Of a DNA stretch of 64,000 nt, positions 10,701-22,056 are shown piece by piece. Both the position numbers and the translations under genes were made by a program. This DNA is from Apostichopus japonicus (lineage: Eukaryota > Echinodermata > Holothuroidea > Aspidochirotida > Stichopodidae): the NCBI RefSeq assembly GCF_037975245.1, contig NC_092561.1, positions 6,250,001-6,314,000 on the forward strand, in the 5' to 3' direction. The notes under the pieces were generated by a model that worked only from the letters and a program-made list of their open reading frames with translations, did not search any database and was not told the DNA's origin. Position 1 is the stretch's first letter; each line of letters starts with the position of its first letter.

Positions 10701-11568
10701 TATGTTGGAACCATTCTTTCTATACTGTCCTGTTATGTCATGTCCCGCTTTATCGAAGCACTCGTAATGACAGTATTGGCAGTGTGAATATCATGTTTCT
10801 ATCAGATTAAGGTTATGAACTGTTCATACTGTCAGTACGTGTGCTTTGAAAAATATATGACAGACAGCATAGAAATGGTATCAGCTAAGAACCAGAGTAA
10901 GGTTAGGAACTGTTCATACTGCTAGTACGAGTTCTTTGATGCATGATATTAGAGGGCAGTATAGAGTGGTATTAGCATTAGAATCAGAGTAAGGTAAGGA
11001 ACTGTTCATACTGCTAGTACGAGTTCTTTTGACGCATGGTAAGAGAGGACAGTTTAGAGTGGTATTAGCATTAGAATCAGTGTAAGGGTAGGAACTGTTC
11101 ATACTGCTAGTACGAGTTCTTTGATGCATGCTATGAGAAGACAGTTTAGAGTGGTATTAGCATAAGGAAATTGTCTCAACTGACTGTCAAAGCGATACCA
11201 TATTTGAATAATATTTTTTTTAATGAATTCGAATATGTTTTACTTCCCAATCACTCACTCACTATATCTATATATAGGCCTATAGTGAGTGATTGAAGAG
11301 CTTTCGAGCAATGCTACCTCTTCTTCAGTGCATGGTCACCGAAAGTGACAAGGAATAGCAGGAATTGAAACTTTGTATAGAGAAATGTGTCTGTTGGATT
11401 AGCATAATATAATTACGATAGCCTTACCTGTGGGCCCTGTTGAATATTGACGCTGGATTTTTCAGTTGCTTGTGATTTTTGTGACTTGAAACATCGTAGA
11501 ATTATTACAGCGATGAGAATAGAACACAAGATGGCGACCACTGCAACAATGATTAAAACTAACAACAT
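4767..11568 (-). CDS. Synaptotagmin-like protein, tandem C2 domains, complete coding region
   Basis: Synaptotagmins are membrane-anchored calcium sensors of vesicle exocytosis that bind acidic phospholipids and SNAREs. Seven exons on the minus strand (11568-11428, 10481-10169, 9456-9353, 8460-8254, 6571-6451, 5944-5796, 4928-4767) join in phase to 398 aa. Residues 2-25 are a hydrophobic anchor followed by RCFKSQK. A variable Ser/Pro/Glu linker runs to about 130. C2A (about 132-255) keeps all five calcium aspartates (D159, D165, D218, D220, D226). C2B (about 262-398) keeps D290, D296, D350 and D352 but has Glu358 at the fifth site. The polybasic strand KRVKSKK (308-314) and C-terminal WHPL (391-394) are typical. 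The loop VYDFDKFSRHD and the FDEVYKFP stretch resemble the Syt3/6/9/10 branch, but the paralogue is not settled. The start sits in GTCGCCATG right after an acceptor at 11575-11576, so 5' untranslated exons lie upstream. Confidence 0.93.
4929..5105 (-). other. Very long polypyrimidine tract before the last synaptotagmin exon
   Basis: On the plus strand this stretch is almost all purine; in the transcript it is about 175 bases of pyrimidine-rich RNA ending directly at the acceptor of the terminal exon (4928). Ordinary polypyrimidine tracts are 15-40 bases. It could strengthen acceptor use or bind PTB-type factors; it could also be simple sequence drift. Confidence 0.6.
8712..9310 (+). repeat. 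93-bp tandem array 1, inside synaptotagmin intron 3
   Basis: Units of about 92-95 bp start with GTTAGGAACTGTTCATACTG at 8785, 8873 and 8965, and again near 9184 after an unrelated insertion (9052-9175). Each unit contains a short palindrome-like CTAGTACGAG, then TTAGAGGACAGTAT and GTGGTATTAGCATTAGAATCAG. The left edge (ATATCATGTTTCTATCAG) and the right edge (AATTGTCCAAACTGGCTGTC) also occur at the other two arrays, so the array is the interior of a dispersed element. Confidence 0.85.
9052..9175 (+). mobile_element. Penelope-like hairpin repeat, copy A, inserted in tandem array 1
   Basis: This piece interrupts the 93-bp array. It contains GCCTCTGAAGAAGATCCTGA, a GAAATGTCAGGC block and the tail CTCTTACACAGGCTGTTTAG and GGATAAGCAGTTTGCTAACA. 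The same block is found at 40467-40594 (minus) and 46472-46595 (plus). The arrangement CTGAAGA, stem, GAAA, then palindrome-like tetramer and AGGC is that of the minimal hammerhead motifs known from Penelope-like retroelement terminal repeats. In this copy the stem has one mismatch. Confidence 0.6.
10730..11215 (+). repeat. 93-bp tandem array 2, inside synaptotagmin intron 1
   Basis: Four units begin near 10811, 10902, 10995 and 11089, each with the GGAACTGTTCATACTG motif (first copy variant), followed by TTAGAGGGCAGTATAGAG-type and GTATTAGCATTAGAATCAG segments. The left flank (GAATATCATGTTTCTATCAG) and right flank (GAAATTGTCTCAACTGACTG) match those of array 1. An open frame across it exists only because the unit length is close to a multiple of three. 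Confidence 0.85.
11254..11331 (-). mobile_element. Second hammerhead-like hairpin repeat family
   Basis: Read on the minus strand, CTGAAGAAG (11328-11320) is followed by a short GAG/CTC stem, CGAAAGCTC, then CAATCACTCACTATAG. The terminal CAATCACTCAC is repeated in inverted form on the far side, giving a hairpin. The core has the same order as the repeat at 9052-9175 but different stems, with AGCT as the tetramer after GAA. Likely the end of a Penelope-type or related retroelement. Confidence 0.45.
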
Positions 11569-11695
11569 GGCGACCTTAAAATTAAGAAAGAGAAGACAAT
11601 TTAGAAACAATTTAGAAAAAAAGGTCTTCGTGTAGTTCGTTCACTTATATAAGGTTATCATTTTTTTTTCTATTGTAGTGGGGGTGGGGTGGGGG

Positions 11696-11731
11696 AAGTT
11701 ATATATATTTTATATATACTATATTAATTTA

Positions 11732-11777
<46 letters not shown>
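11696..11777. repeat. (TA)n microsatellite
   Basis: Alternating TA with few interruptions, at its purest from about 11742 to 11776. It lies just upstream of the first synaptotagmin coding exon. Confidence 0.95.
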
Positions 11778-11778
<1 letters not shown>

Positions 11779-12244
11779 GTGGTCTGTCCTCAATTCCTGA
11801 ATTGAAATGTATGTCGATAACACTTGCCTTATTGAAACAGAACATTCAATTACAGACCGTGGGTGTTTGTCAAGTCAGGCGTTCGACTTAAATCCAACGC
11901 TTTAAACTCCTATATCCTCAAGATTCGATATTAAATTTTTACTTCGTAAGAATGGAAATTAGAGTTCACAAATGCTTCATCTGTTTCTTATTTTAGTAGC
12001 TCAATTATGTAGGTCATTCGCGCTAATGTATTTATGGAAGACCTCAAATGAATTCACGTCACTGCAGATGTAGAAGAACAAGACAACAAAAAAAGAAGAG
12101 AATTTCTTGTAGGAGGGCAATGAATCGATGCTATATATTAACTATAATCTACCGTTAAAGCAACAAGGTGCGATTTTATTTTATTTTGCTTAATCTGCCA
12201 ACAGAAATTTAAGAAAGGAATTTGGATAAGAGAGCAATGAAATT

Positions 12245-12320
12245 TGTGGCTAGAGCAGGATTCTGACAAGTGACGTGAGAATTAGAAGCCCTGCCTTCTA
12301 CGAACTGAGCTATCCACCCC
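12245..12320 (-). mobile_element. tRNA-derived SINE head, degraded
   Basis: On the minus strand GGGGTGGATAGCTCAGTTCG (12320-12301) is a tRNA A-box region. About 50 bases further a poor B-box-like GTCAGAATCCTGC follows. This is the usual promoter layout of a tRNA-derived SINE. The acceptor stem does not close, so it is not a functional tRNA gene. Confidence 0.45.
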
Positions 12321-12593
12321 TTAGTTGGTGGCGATCCCTATACAGCCATTTCTTCGCTGGGACTCCAGTCAGAAGTCACAGTTACTTGCATGCCTTGTAA
12401 TCAGGGATCACGTCCAGTTATACATTCGATGCAACCCAGAAAACGGCAGGGAAGGTATTTCAAGATAAGAAGTTTTATGAAATTTTGAAAGAAATTTGAT
12501 ATCGCAATTGTTATAACTTGAGAGTCCTGCCATTGTCCAGCACTAGACCAGCCTATGAAGTCAGCCACCATTTATCGCCTCCCTTAAAACAAA

Positions 12594-12871
12594 GTGGCTA
12601 TTCATACGACTAGTCATAAGAATAATTTCCGACTACGCATGCGCAGTTGCTATTTTTATGACCAGGAGTACTATTTTTACGACGAGGAGTAACAATAATT
12701 TCCGGTTAGGGTTAGAGTTAGGGTTAGCATTGAGGTTTAGGGTTATGTTTAGGGTTAGGGTTACCCCTACTACATGCGCAGTTGCTTTATTTACTTTACT
12801 GCGCTTGAATTCGCATTTGTCGTAAGAATAGTTTATAAATAATTGTTACAACTAGTTGTAAGAATAGCCAC
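12594..12871. mobile_element. Foldback/MITE element carrying telomere-like repeats
   Basis: Imperfect terminal inverted repeats of about 30 bp (GTGGCTATTC, TAC, ACTAGT at the left; the reverse complement at the right) bound a 278-bp element. Its centre, 12704-12765, contains several TTAGGG-type repeats (GGTTAGGGTTAG and variants). Two copies of GCATGCGCAGTTGCT / ACATGCGCAGTTGCT flank the telomere-like block. No coding capacity. Target-site duplication is unclear. Confidence 0.65.
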
Positions 12872-15029
12872 GGCCCCCTTAAAAACATACTCCCTTCCAG
12901 TCATCCTCCAGCTACGTTTGTCTCCGACCCAGCCCCCAAAATTCATATTCACAAAATCTCATTTTTTTTTGTCAGTTCATTAAAACCACGGAGGTTATAT
13001 TTACCAGCCAGGGCTTTCGCCGCTGAAGCGCCTTACGGCGAAACCAGCTATGTTCAAGAAAAATCGTACCGTACCGAGAAAGATCTTGATGCACGTCCCT
13101 GTACAGCATTATGAATGGTACAGTTTGCATTTTACCATAAACCCAGGAGAACGAATTTTAACGCACTCGTTTCAGCAAGCTTTCAAAACCAACTCATATG
13201 ATTTCAACTGCGCATGTCATTGTGCGTGACGCACCATTCACGTTTGCCAGTTTGTACATGTGACATGCTTTTGTATATATGCACCCTAGAATGATAATTT
13301 GTCAACAAGTTTCTCGTTCTCAATAATATAACATGTCTCCTTCCTCATATATATATATTGGACTGTTCAACGTCGACAAGCAAACGAGTAATCTTCAGGT
13401 GGTTTTACTCTTATAAATAATAAACTATACGGTAGCATATCAATCGGGACGGGAAGGGGTAAGGATTCTGCGGCAGTGGAATATGTGACTTTACATTGAG
13501 GGGGGGGGGGGGGGTGCAAACCGCACAGTGACATCAAACATTTCAACAAAATGAATCCTCTGTGGATTCATATATACCACAAATTCCAGTAATACAAATT
13601 ACCGAGCTCAATAAAACGGCATTGTTCAGTAACAATTATTTCTTTTTCCCTTTGCGGTACCCCCACCCCCACCCCTCACTCCCTCTCAAACTTACAGTCG
13701 GTATAATATTGGTGATTTCTTATAGATCACGTGCGAAACTAACCCCCGACCCCCCCCCCCCCCCACCCCCGTTTCTTTCAAAATCAACAAATCCTTCGGC
13801 ATTGCCTTCATCACTAGACTGCAAACAACACATTCACTTCACAAAAGACCAGCTATGACGTCATCAGAAGGTCTGATATTTGACCTTTACGGTGATGCGG
13901 CTGTCCTGCATGGGTGGGAGGACTAAATTGACCAATTGATTTTTGTAATCAGATGACTAAGTCAGAATATAGATTTAAATTGACGTAGCGGCGAGTATTG
14001 GGTTGAAAATTAACAGCAAACCTAATTGAACTAGACCTTCACTTGGCAGTTTGCCAGGTTCTGGATATCACTAATACAGCTTAGTCTTATAGAATAATTC
14101 CTTGACATTGTCGTGCAGACGAAAGCAACGTTTTGTTTTGCTTGGATACTCCAACTCAATTTTAAAATTCAAAGACAAAATGGTAAAAAAAAAATGTATA
14201 AGGGAACATATGTCATTTCAGTGTACATGACAGGATGGTTTTATGTTCATTCCTTACAGAAACCATGAATCCATTATGACATCAGAAGAATGGAATGTTC
14301 AAAGTCTTCAGATTTGACGTAAAATTGACTATTCATGAGCATTGAGACAACGTTCATGTAAGTGTGTATAACCTGGTTTACCGTAAACCTCCCCCGTATT
14401 TTTAACTTTTAGTTTGTAAATCATGCCCCGGTCCCATCTGGCATGTGCAACCGAAAATGAATAACTGCTGGCAAATTACAGATTTTACCAATATATTCAT
14501 TTAAAAAGAACACCCCAAAGGCTAATTCATTATCATTATATGGACCCGAGATATTTTGATGCATGTTAACAGACTCATTTAAAAGACTATAGACAAATTT
14601 TAAAGGTCATCAGTATTGCCCCCCTCCACCCCCCCCCACCCCAATGCTGGGAAGTCGGATAATGGTACGCCAACCATGCTCAAATTACATCAATAATATC
14701 ACTGCCACTCTACAGTATAGATATCCACAATAAGATATGTTATTGTTTTTTGTTTTAAATAATCCTCAATTGCTGGGAGTTATAGGCAGAATCAGAACCT
14801 CCAGAAATTGGGGTGGGGGGGGGGTGGGGGACCTGTAGCAAAATTTAGCATGCTTGAAACTTGGGGCCAGTATTGATTACCTTTAAGATTTGCGAATGTG
14901 AAAGTATATCAATTAGCCAATATGGGGTTGCGATGTTACTCTATGCGCGTACCCCTGAGCTCTCTACGTAACCTGAGCATGTGATGTTTTATTTTACCCT
15001 CTCCCAATTGGGACAATTATTTTCTAAGT

Positions 15030-15390
15030 TGTACTGTCACGGCCCGGTTTCAGAGCACTCGTACTGTCAGTATGAGCAGTATGAATATTCATGTTCTATC
15101 AGCTAAAGTTTAGGAACTGTCTGTACTGTCAGTATGAGGGCCTGTTGAAGTATGATATGGGAGGACAGTATATAGAGTGGTATTAGCATTAGAATCAGAT
15201 GAAGGTTAGGAACTGTTCATACTGTCAGTACGAGTGCTATGAAGCATGATATGGGAGGCCAGTATAAAGTGGTATTAGCATTAGAATCAGATAAAGGTTA
15301 GGAACTGTTTTTACTGTCAGTACGAGTGCTTTGAAGCATGATATGGTAGGACATTATACAAAGGGGCCAAGCTACATGGCTGTTTCTTCA
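15030..15390 (+). repeat. 93-bp tandem array 3
   Basis: Three units begin near 15111, 15204 and 15297, again with GGAACTGTTCATACTGTCAG and GTGGTATTAGCATTAGAATC. The left edge has GAATATTCATGTTCTATCAG as in arrays 1 and 2. The right edge is more diverged. It is the third member of the same dispersed family within 7 kb. Confidence 0.8.
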
Positions 15391-18300
15391 GGCCTTTTTT
15401 CTTTCTTTTCAGATTTACATCATGAATATTAAACGATGTTTTTAGTCAAGTTGCAAGTAATGCTAGTAGCCTATAGTATGTGTATTTATAAACTAAACAT
15501 TGCAAACCTAATACTACCCCTGTCACTAAAATCAAAATAATTAACGAAGTTAAAGTACCTACTATACGCACGATTCAATGACAGGTGGCTCACAGTTAGC
15601 ATATGTGATGTCAGTTTTAGACTTACTTAAGTATTCAGTCTACTAATAGGTATTATTAACAACTACAATTTTACTTTTAATTCTACAAATACTACCCCTA
15701 GAGAAAAACATTCAATATAATATGTATTCTTATAATTTAAATAAAAATTATTATCATTTCCCCAAATGAAATAACGTTTTTTTTTCTTCTCAACAGCTAT
15801 TTCCATCAGTTCATTTTTTTTATCAAAACTTTATCCAACGTTGGAGAAGTAAAACAGTTAATTGCAATTAACTAAGCTAAAACATATTTTTCGAGATATT
15901 TTTACCACCAAAGAATCCTTTAATGACTATGACTGAATTTCATGTGGTTGTCAACATTTTGTTTCCTCACAGAAACGTTATTCACATTAGTGTTATTAAT
16001 GTAGAGTGCAACTTTTTTTTCACCTCACTTATTCAATTTGAGACTTAACTAATCAAGCTGATAAAATAGAATGACACAGGAGTTTAGTATATCATCGGGA
16101 AATTTTCAAAAGCGACTCAAACATTTTACTGTTTTTTCGCTGGAATAATTGTTACTTGTAGTTTAGTATAGGAACCCTATGATTCAAAACCCATTAGGCA
16201 GGCAAGCAGCGCGGTCACCAACTGGAAAGGGGTTCGGTAATGTGTTCGCGTGTTTCCCCGTTAGGTTGTTTAGTCAGGTAACGGGCAACCCCACCGAACA
16301 CCCATGGGAGATGAGGGGGGCGGGGGGAGGACACACAAAGAAACTCGCAAAAAAAAAAAATTCCAGTGTTCTTGTCCAGCTCACCATAGTTCGCCATAAT
16401 TTTGAATCTTATAGTTTAACTTCAATTGTTGGTCTAAGTTACCCACTTAAGTAGCACTATAGTATTGTAACTTTTGAACGAGTTATAGAAGAAAACAACC
16501 TATATACATGGCAACTAGCATAGCTGAAGAAACCTGATACTGATTCTGGTGTAGATGGAATACACTATTATACAGAAGGCAACCGGCTACCAAGATTGGC
16601 CTTTAAACTACTAAACCTATATATAATTGGCCTATGACATTAGGCCTATATACACAGCTTTAAGAGACTCACTGACTTAAAAGACTACAAGTTCCAAATC
16701 ATGACGCCCCCCCCCCCCATTCCTTTTATTTTTATATTAACAATCTTTAATCACCTGAAAAGGGGAAAGGCAAAAACAACCCCGTGGGATATTTTCCATC
16801 AATTTACCAGTAAAATTGTCGATCCTACCGGTGGGAAATGAATACCAAGATGACCTTTTTTCTATTTTTCTTGGCCTTCTTCTGTGCCTCCCATACGTAC
16901 GTTATGGACGGAAATCAATTTGTAATGTGCATCTGCGCATGTCGGGAATGTAGGAATGAGTGGGCTAATATAACAGACCGTTCCCAAATTAGTTTTTTTA
17001 TTTTCTCAGAGAAGTGTGAGTAGGTTGACTTTGCAATCTGCGAGGGGGCAGGGGAATGTTTATTCTCTTACCTGTGTCAATGATTAGCACGTTAAAGTAT
17101 TTCTGTTTCACTCGCATTAATTCAGATTTTAGCCTATGTAATGTTTATGCATTCTGGATGTTATAACATTTCCTTGTATCGTCTCTCTCCAATCAGCCCA
17201 CAAAAAAAGACCCCCCAGCCCACAAAAAGACCCACCCCCCCACTCTGTCTGTCTCAACACTCCATACGTATTGTAACTTGACAACTCCATTAGGCAGTAA
17301 CGCACAATGGTTCGAATTTTCGGGTGGAGAGGGTTGGTCACTGGAAGGGAAGGGCTTTCACGATCAACTCCGGGATTTTTTAAAAAAATTTCTTTGGGTT
17401 TGTCTTCGGCTCTTTGTTATACTTAAATATTATGATCATACTAATATTATTTTACTTTTCTATTATTTTTTTGTCTGTCTTCTCCCTACTTTCGTATAGG
17501 ATTCTTAATAAAAGTGGGAAGTGGGAGGTGGGAGGGATTTCTCGTTTGGGCTGGTTCATAAATCTGTCGAACGTAAAGATCCGTATTTACTATAGCTCCC
17601 TGGGGTTGGGATTTGAGAGCATGGGCATTTCAGAAAATATGCCTTCAAATTGTCTATATATTGATCGATATCTCCCGATCATTAGAGTGGGCGGGAGGGG
17701 TGTGTTGGGGTGGGTGGGGGGTCGATGAGATTACAAAAGTTATCTTTGTTCGTCTTTAATTCGATACTTGATCTTATTCAAGGAGAAAGACAGTCGCATG
17801 CATAGGAGTTAGAAATATGATGTCATAGGCGGCACCAACCATTCCACCCTCCCCTTCCTATAGCCTTGCTATAGCCATCTTTGTTGTACACTTACTTACA
17901 TGCTATGTGTCTTGGCTATATGATCTTTGTCATGCATTACTAATATATATAGTATGCTATTCATGTTCTATACACTCAACAGAAGAAAAAAAGTGGTTGC
18001 ATAGAGAGATACGCGTTAGAATCGCGGAGATTGAAAAGAAATTGATTTCTATATACCTGTATAGGGATGTAGGTAGCGTAACCGAAATTCATTCGTTTTG
18101 TCTAAAGCATATAATATGATTGATAAAAGTTTCGAAGTGACTGACTTGTTTCTTTAAAAAAGACCAAATGGAAGTTCATCTACACCATGATGCATGTCTA
18201 AAACAGAAGCTATCACGTGCTTTTCTCGATCTGTTAGAAATCACGTACATACGTTTATCGAAACAAAAAAGCCAAAATGTCAGCTAAAAAAATGATTACG

Positions 18301-20834
18301 TCCTACTTTTATTCTTTAAGTATATGATTTCACTTCAACCGATGTGTGGGTTGATATGGTTAAATAACTGCTCATTTTGTTGACATTTTAATAATTGGGT
18401 AATTTACAAATATGCATAACACAGGCTGCTATACTGGACTATAGTCATTAGTGCCAGATGTGCATTCTACTTTCCGAATCGGGAAAAGTCTGAAATGTTA
18501 TTTAGCTAACTTTATTAAACTTGTATCCGGTTAAATTTAAGCAAACTCTATATATAATATAAAGATATATTTGTGCGTGTGTATGTGTGTATATATATAT
18601 CATTGCAGTCTCTTTACCTTAAGGTACTTACTTTTCGGGAATTAAAGAGGTAAAATAAACTTCCCTCCTGCCCCTTCCTCCTGCCCCTGCCGAGTTCCTT
18701 CCCCACCCACATACTCACCTCGGGAGGGGGAGCGGGGAGGGGTAGGATGGACCTAAGTATAGTCACTGATGTAGGTATAACTTAGAATGATGTGTAATGA
18801 AATTCAAAAAAAAAATCATTGTCTTTAATATGAGAATCGAGTATGCAGTTAGACATGGAGTAAACTGTTCATATAGTCTACACCAACCCTGTTTGCTCCC
18901 TACCCCACGTGGGCTCGTAAGAATGCAATTGTAGATATTATTTACCCTGTCAACATCCTCCCACAACCCCATATGCGATGCTTCATAACTTTCTTATCAC
19001 ACACGAAAAAATGTTTTAGTTTTCTTCAAAACTTCTCAACATAAATTTCTTGTAATACGATAATTTAACTAAAACAAACAACAACCCCCAAGAAACAAAC
19101 AAATAAATTAGAATGGTAAACCTATAAACATGAACGTTAAGCCAGTAATATGATTGAAAAGTCCAAGGCCAAAGGATTTATACTAATCTTAGTGAAGAAG
19201 CAAGTAATAAAAGTGTGATATACGTGCTCTGTTTAAAAAAACATATATTTGATGAAAAGTACTTATAGACATCACATTTGAAAAGCAATGTTTGCATCCC
19301 TTGTCACACACATACATACACACAGTATGAAATCAATAAATCGATAAGTAAAACTACATCACTACAAAAAAAAAATGCTTTTAAACTCAGACGTTTATTA
19401 AGTTTAAAACATAAAAGAGAAGAGACACACATGTTGAAAAACTATAAATTTTAATGTAAAATTTTGGCAATATAAGAATACTATACATTAACCCAATTTT
19501 ATTTCCGACTGTTCTTTTGTAAATGTTGAAATCGTACCCTATATGTTTGACTGAAAACAGTTCTGTTGAATGTTTAACGATTGAATGCTCCCGACTTGCA
19601 TACAGTATATGAAAATGAGCGCAGACTATAAAAAAAGGTCTTTTGTTGGTTCGATTTATGTTTTGGTACCTTCAAAGGATGAATATTGACATAATTTTAG
19701 TTTTGATATGCCACTCAAGAAAGAAAGAAAAAAGATTTGATATGTCACTAAAGGAAAAAAAGGGGGGGGGCACAAATGTGTTGCTTGCGGTAACTTCGAA
19801 TCAAATTAATTGAAGCTTGCATGCATATATAGTATTGATTTTTTTCTTCTTCTCACTTTGACTCCATATATAATCATGGACACTCCTGGAATTATTCCCA
19901 AATGACGGCAGTAACTGAATGAACGTATTTATGCAATAATCTCTATAAACTACTTCAGTGGAAGTCACATGTGGGTGGGAGCAGGCACGTGGGGGTGGGG
20001 AAGTCAAGTGGGTCGGGGGAGGTACTTCCGTCGATGTTTTATGCTTAAATCACCTTCTTATTACATTTAGGGTACATTGTAGAGATAAATACTACATAGA
20101 AATTGCATTTAATAATAATAATGATGTATATAGCGTTGTTATCCAGTTGGAAACTCGTTTATTTCTATGACCAAACGAACACACTTCCTACGCATAAATC
20201 TTTCACATAGAAGAATAGCTTTTATTGATATTTCCTAGCGAGGGTGTGGGTAATCGATTGGTATGACTTCTCTGTCTCATATACACTGGCCGAACTCTCC
20301 CATACTTCATTCAGTTCATTTTGGGGGGGGGGGGCTGGCAGTCTAAATATATAAGTGAAAGAAACTGACGCGAGCAGATCCAAATGCCCATAGCTTGAAT
20401 TTGTAAAACAACCTCCCCTCCCACCTTCAAATTTGCACTTTTAGTTGATATCAACTTTAATGATGCATTTAATGATGGCGGCTGGGGCATTACTGTATTT
20501 TTTGGTTTCTTGAGGAAGGTGGGGATCGAGGCCTATCACATTTATTTTTTGCTAGACTGGAGGCCTATATAGTGGCAATGCGTATGTAAAATGGTGTCCT
20601 ATTTTTTGAGCTTCACTTCGTGTTGTATTTGATTATGATCTCAAAATGATATACTTGTTACTTTAATACGATAGCATCACATTAAAGTATCAGAAACGAA
20701 ATAGCACAATTTTCATTGTAACTATAGTTATACCGTTATACATTAAATTTTATGTGTAACGATTTACTAATCGACAATTATGAACAGGCCACTAGTTTTT
20801 ACGACACAGTATGTAAATAAATTACGTCAGAGCG

Positions 20835-22056
20835 TAGTGTTGTAACAAGTCACCAAGAATCAAATCCGAAGTCAAAAAGTTAATTCAAGTTAAGTTCAAG
20901 TCAAGTCAACTGCGATCGACTGCATTCGAGTTATTAACGGTTCTATAGTTTGCACAGGTCAAGTTAGCAGTCTCTTAAAGTCAACTAGTCAAGTCCACAT
21001 ATTCGTCAACTTTGATAAAAAAAAAATCCCCAGTCAAAGTTAGTCAACTTGATTCAGTATCCGATTGACTTAAACAAGTCACAACGAGTAACTTCATATA
21101 GAGATTACCAAATTACCTATAGGTCTAATCACCAATGTATACCCATAGACCTATAAACTCTAGACAGCACTTTTGTTTTTGGCAAAAGAAGGCACCCTGT
21201 TTTTCATACCAAGAACGTTAAGTTTTTATGGAGTGTCAGAATCTCAATTGAATTGACATTTTAATAACTGTCTTAATTTGTTATTTTTATCTTATTTTAG
21301 ATTGTTTTTTTTTTTGCGCACTCACAAGTTATAGCATTAATTTTATTTAAGGTCTAATTTGACACATTTACATTACATGTCCAAAGTTCAATATTTTGTC
21401 AGTAATTATGAAAGTAGTATTGACTTTGCTTCTAGCCGTCTAGGGTTAGAAAATATGATTAATATGCATCCATATAGTGACAATGTGTTTTAATTATCAA
21501 TTTGTTACAGCATATTACTATTTCATGGTAATACCTTCCGGTGGTGAATGACAACAGTAATATTAATATTTTTTTCAAAAAGAAGACTCGAGTCGCTACC
21601 CCTGACTCGTTGCCTTGCCTTGACTCAAGTTCTTGCATTAATTCGAAGTGAACCGAAGTCAAGTCATTTCGACTCGAGTCAAAAGTTTCAAGTAACTCGA
21701 GACCGTATAGTCGACTCGGCAGAAAATGTGACTCGATTCAAGGGAGTCATTGACTTGACATAACACAGAACACTCGTGCATGATATTGGACAAGACTTGT
21801 CCTTAGCAGTTGACTCGTTTCCGTGACAGCTGACTCGTTTCCGTGACAGCTGACTCGATTGCTAAGCATTGACACACCTCCCGGTGAACTGAAGTCATTT
21901 TGTCCGTGGTGACTTCAGTCCAGAAAGTCGTTTTCAGTTCAGTTTGGAGTCGCTTGATCAAGTACTTACTTTTGGGAGTGGTGACTCGAGACAAGTCGTC
22001 TTGACCAGAAGATGTGACTCGAGACTGAGTCAGTGAAATGACTTGTCACAACACTG
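20835..22056. mobile_element. hAT-like non-autonomous element filled with AGTC/GACT words
   Basis: The ends are inverted: TAGTGTTGTAACAAGTCA at the left and TGACTTGTCACAACACTG at the right, matching the CAGTGTTG class of hAT termini apart from the first base. The flanking octamers TCAGAGCG and TCAGAATA agree at five of eight positions, compatible with a decayed 8-bp target duplication. The interior is packed with GTCAAGTC, GACTCGAG and related words in both orientations and has a 20-bp direct duplication near 21813-21853. No transposase was seen. Confidence 0.6.

Larger units (their letters stand above)
11778..20834. other. Gene-poor intergenic region (or 5' intron of synaptotagmin)
   Basis: No exon chain could be supported here on either strand. 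Because the synaptotagmin start exon begins at a splice acceptor, part of this DNA may be its 5' intron. Identified contents are listed separately: tRNA-like fragment, telomere-like foldback element and tandem array 3. The rest holds G/C homopolymer runs (13501-13514, 13750-13763, 16707-16719), AT-rich simple sequence and short palindromes. Open frames at 13562-13858, 16179-16454 and 17414-17728 run across homopolymers and have no recognisable domain. Confidence 0.5.

Noticed and set aside
10914..11129. Repetitive minus-strand open frame in synaptotagmin intron 1
   Set aside because: It is the 93-bp array read in one frame, not an exon.
12704..12765. True telomere or chromosome-fusion scar
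   Set aside because: The telomere-like repeats are degenerate and are enclosed by inverted ends, so an element is the simpler explanation.
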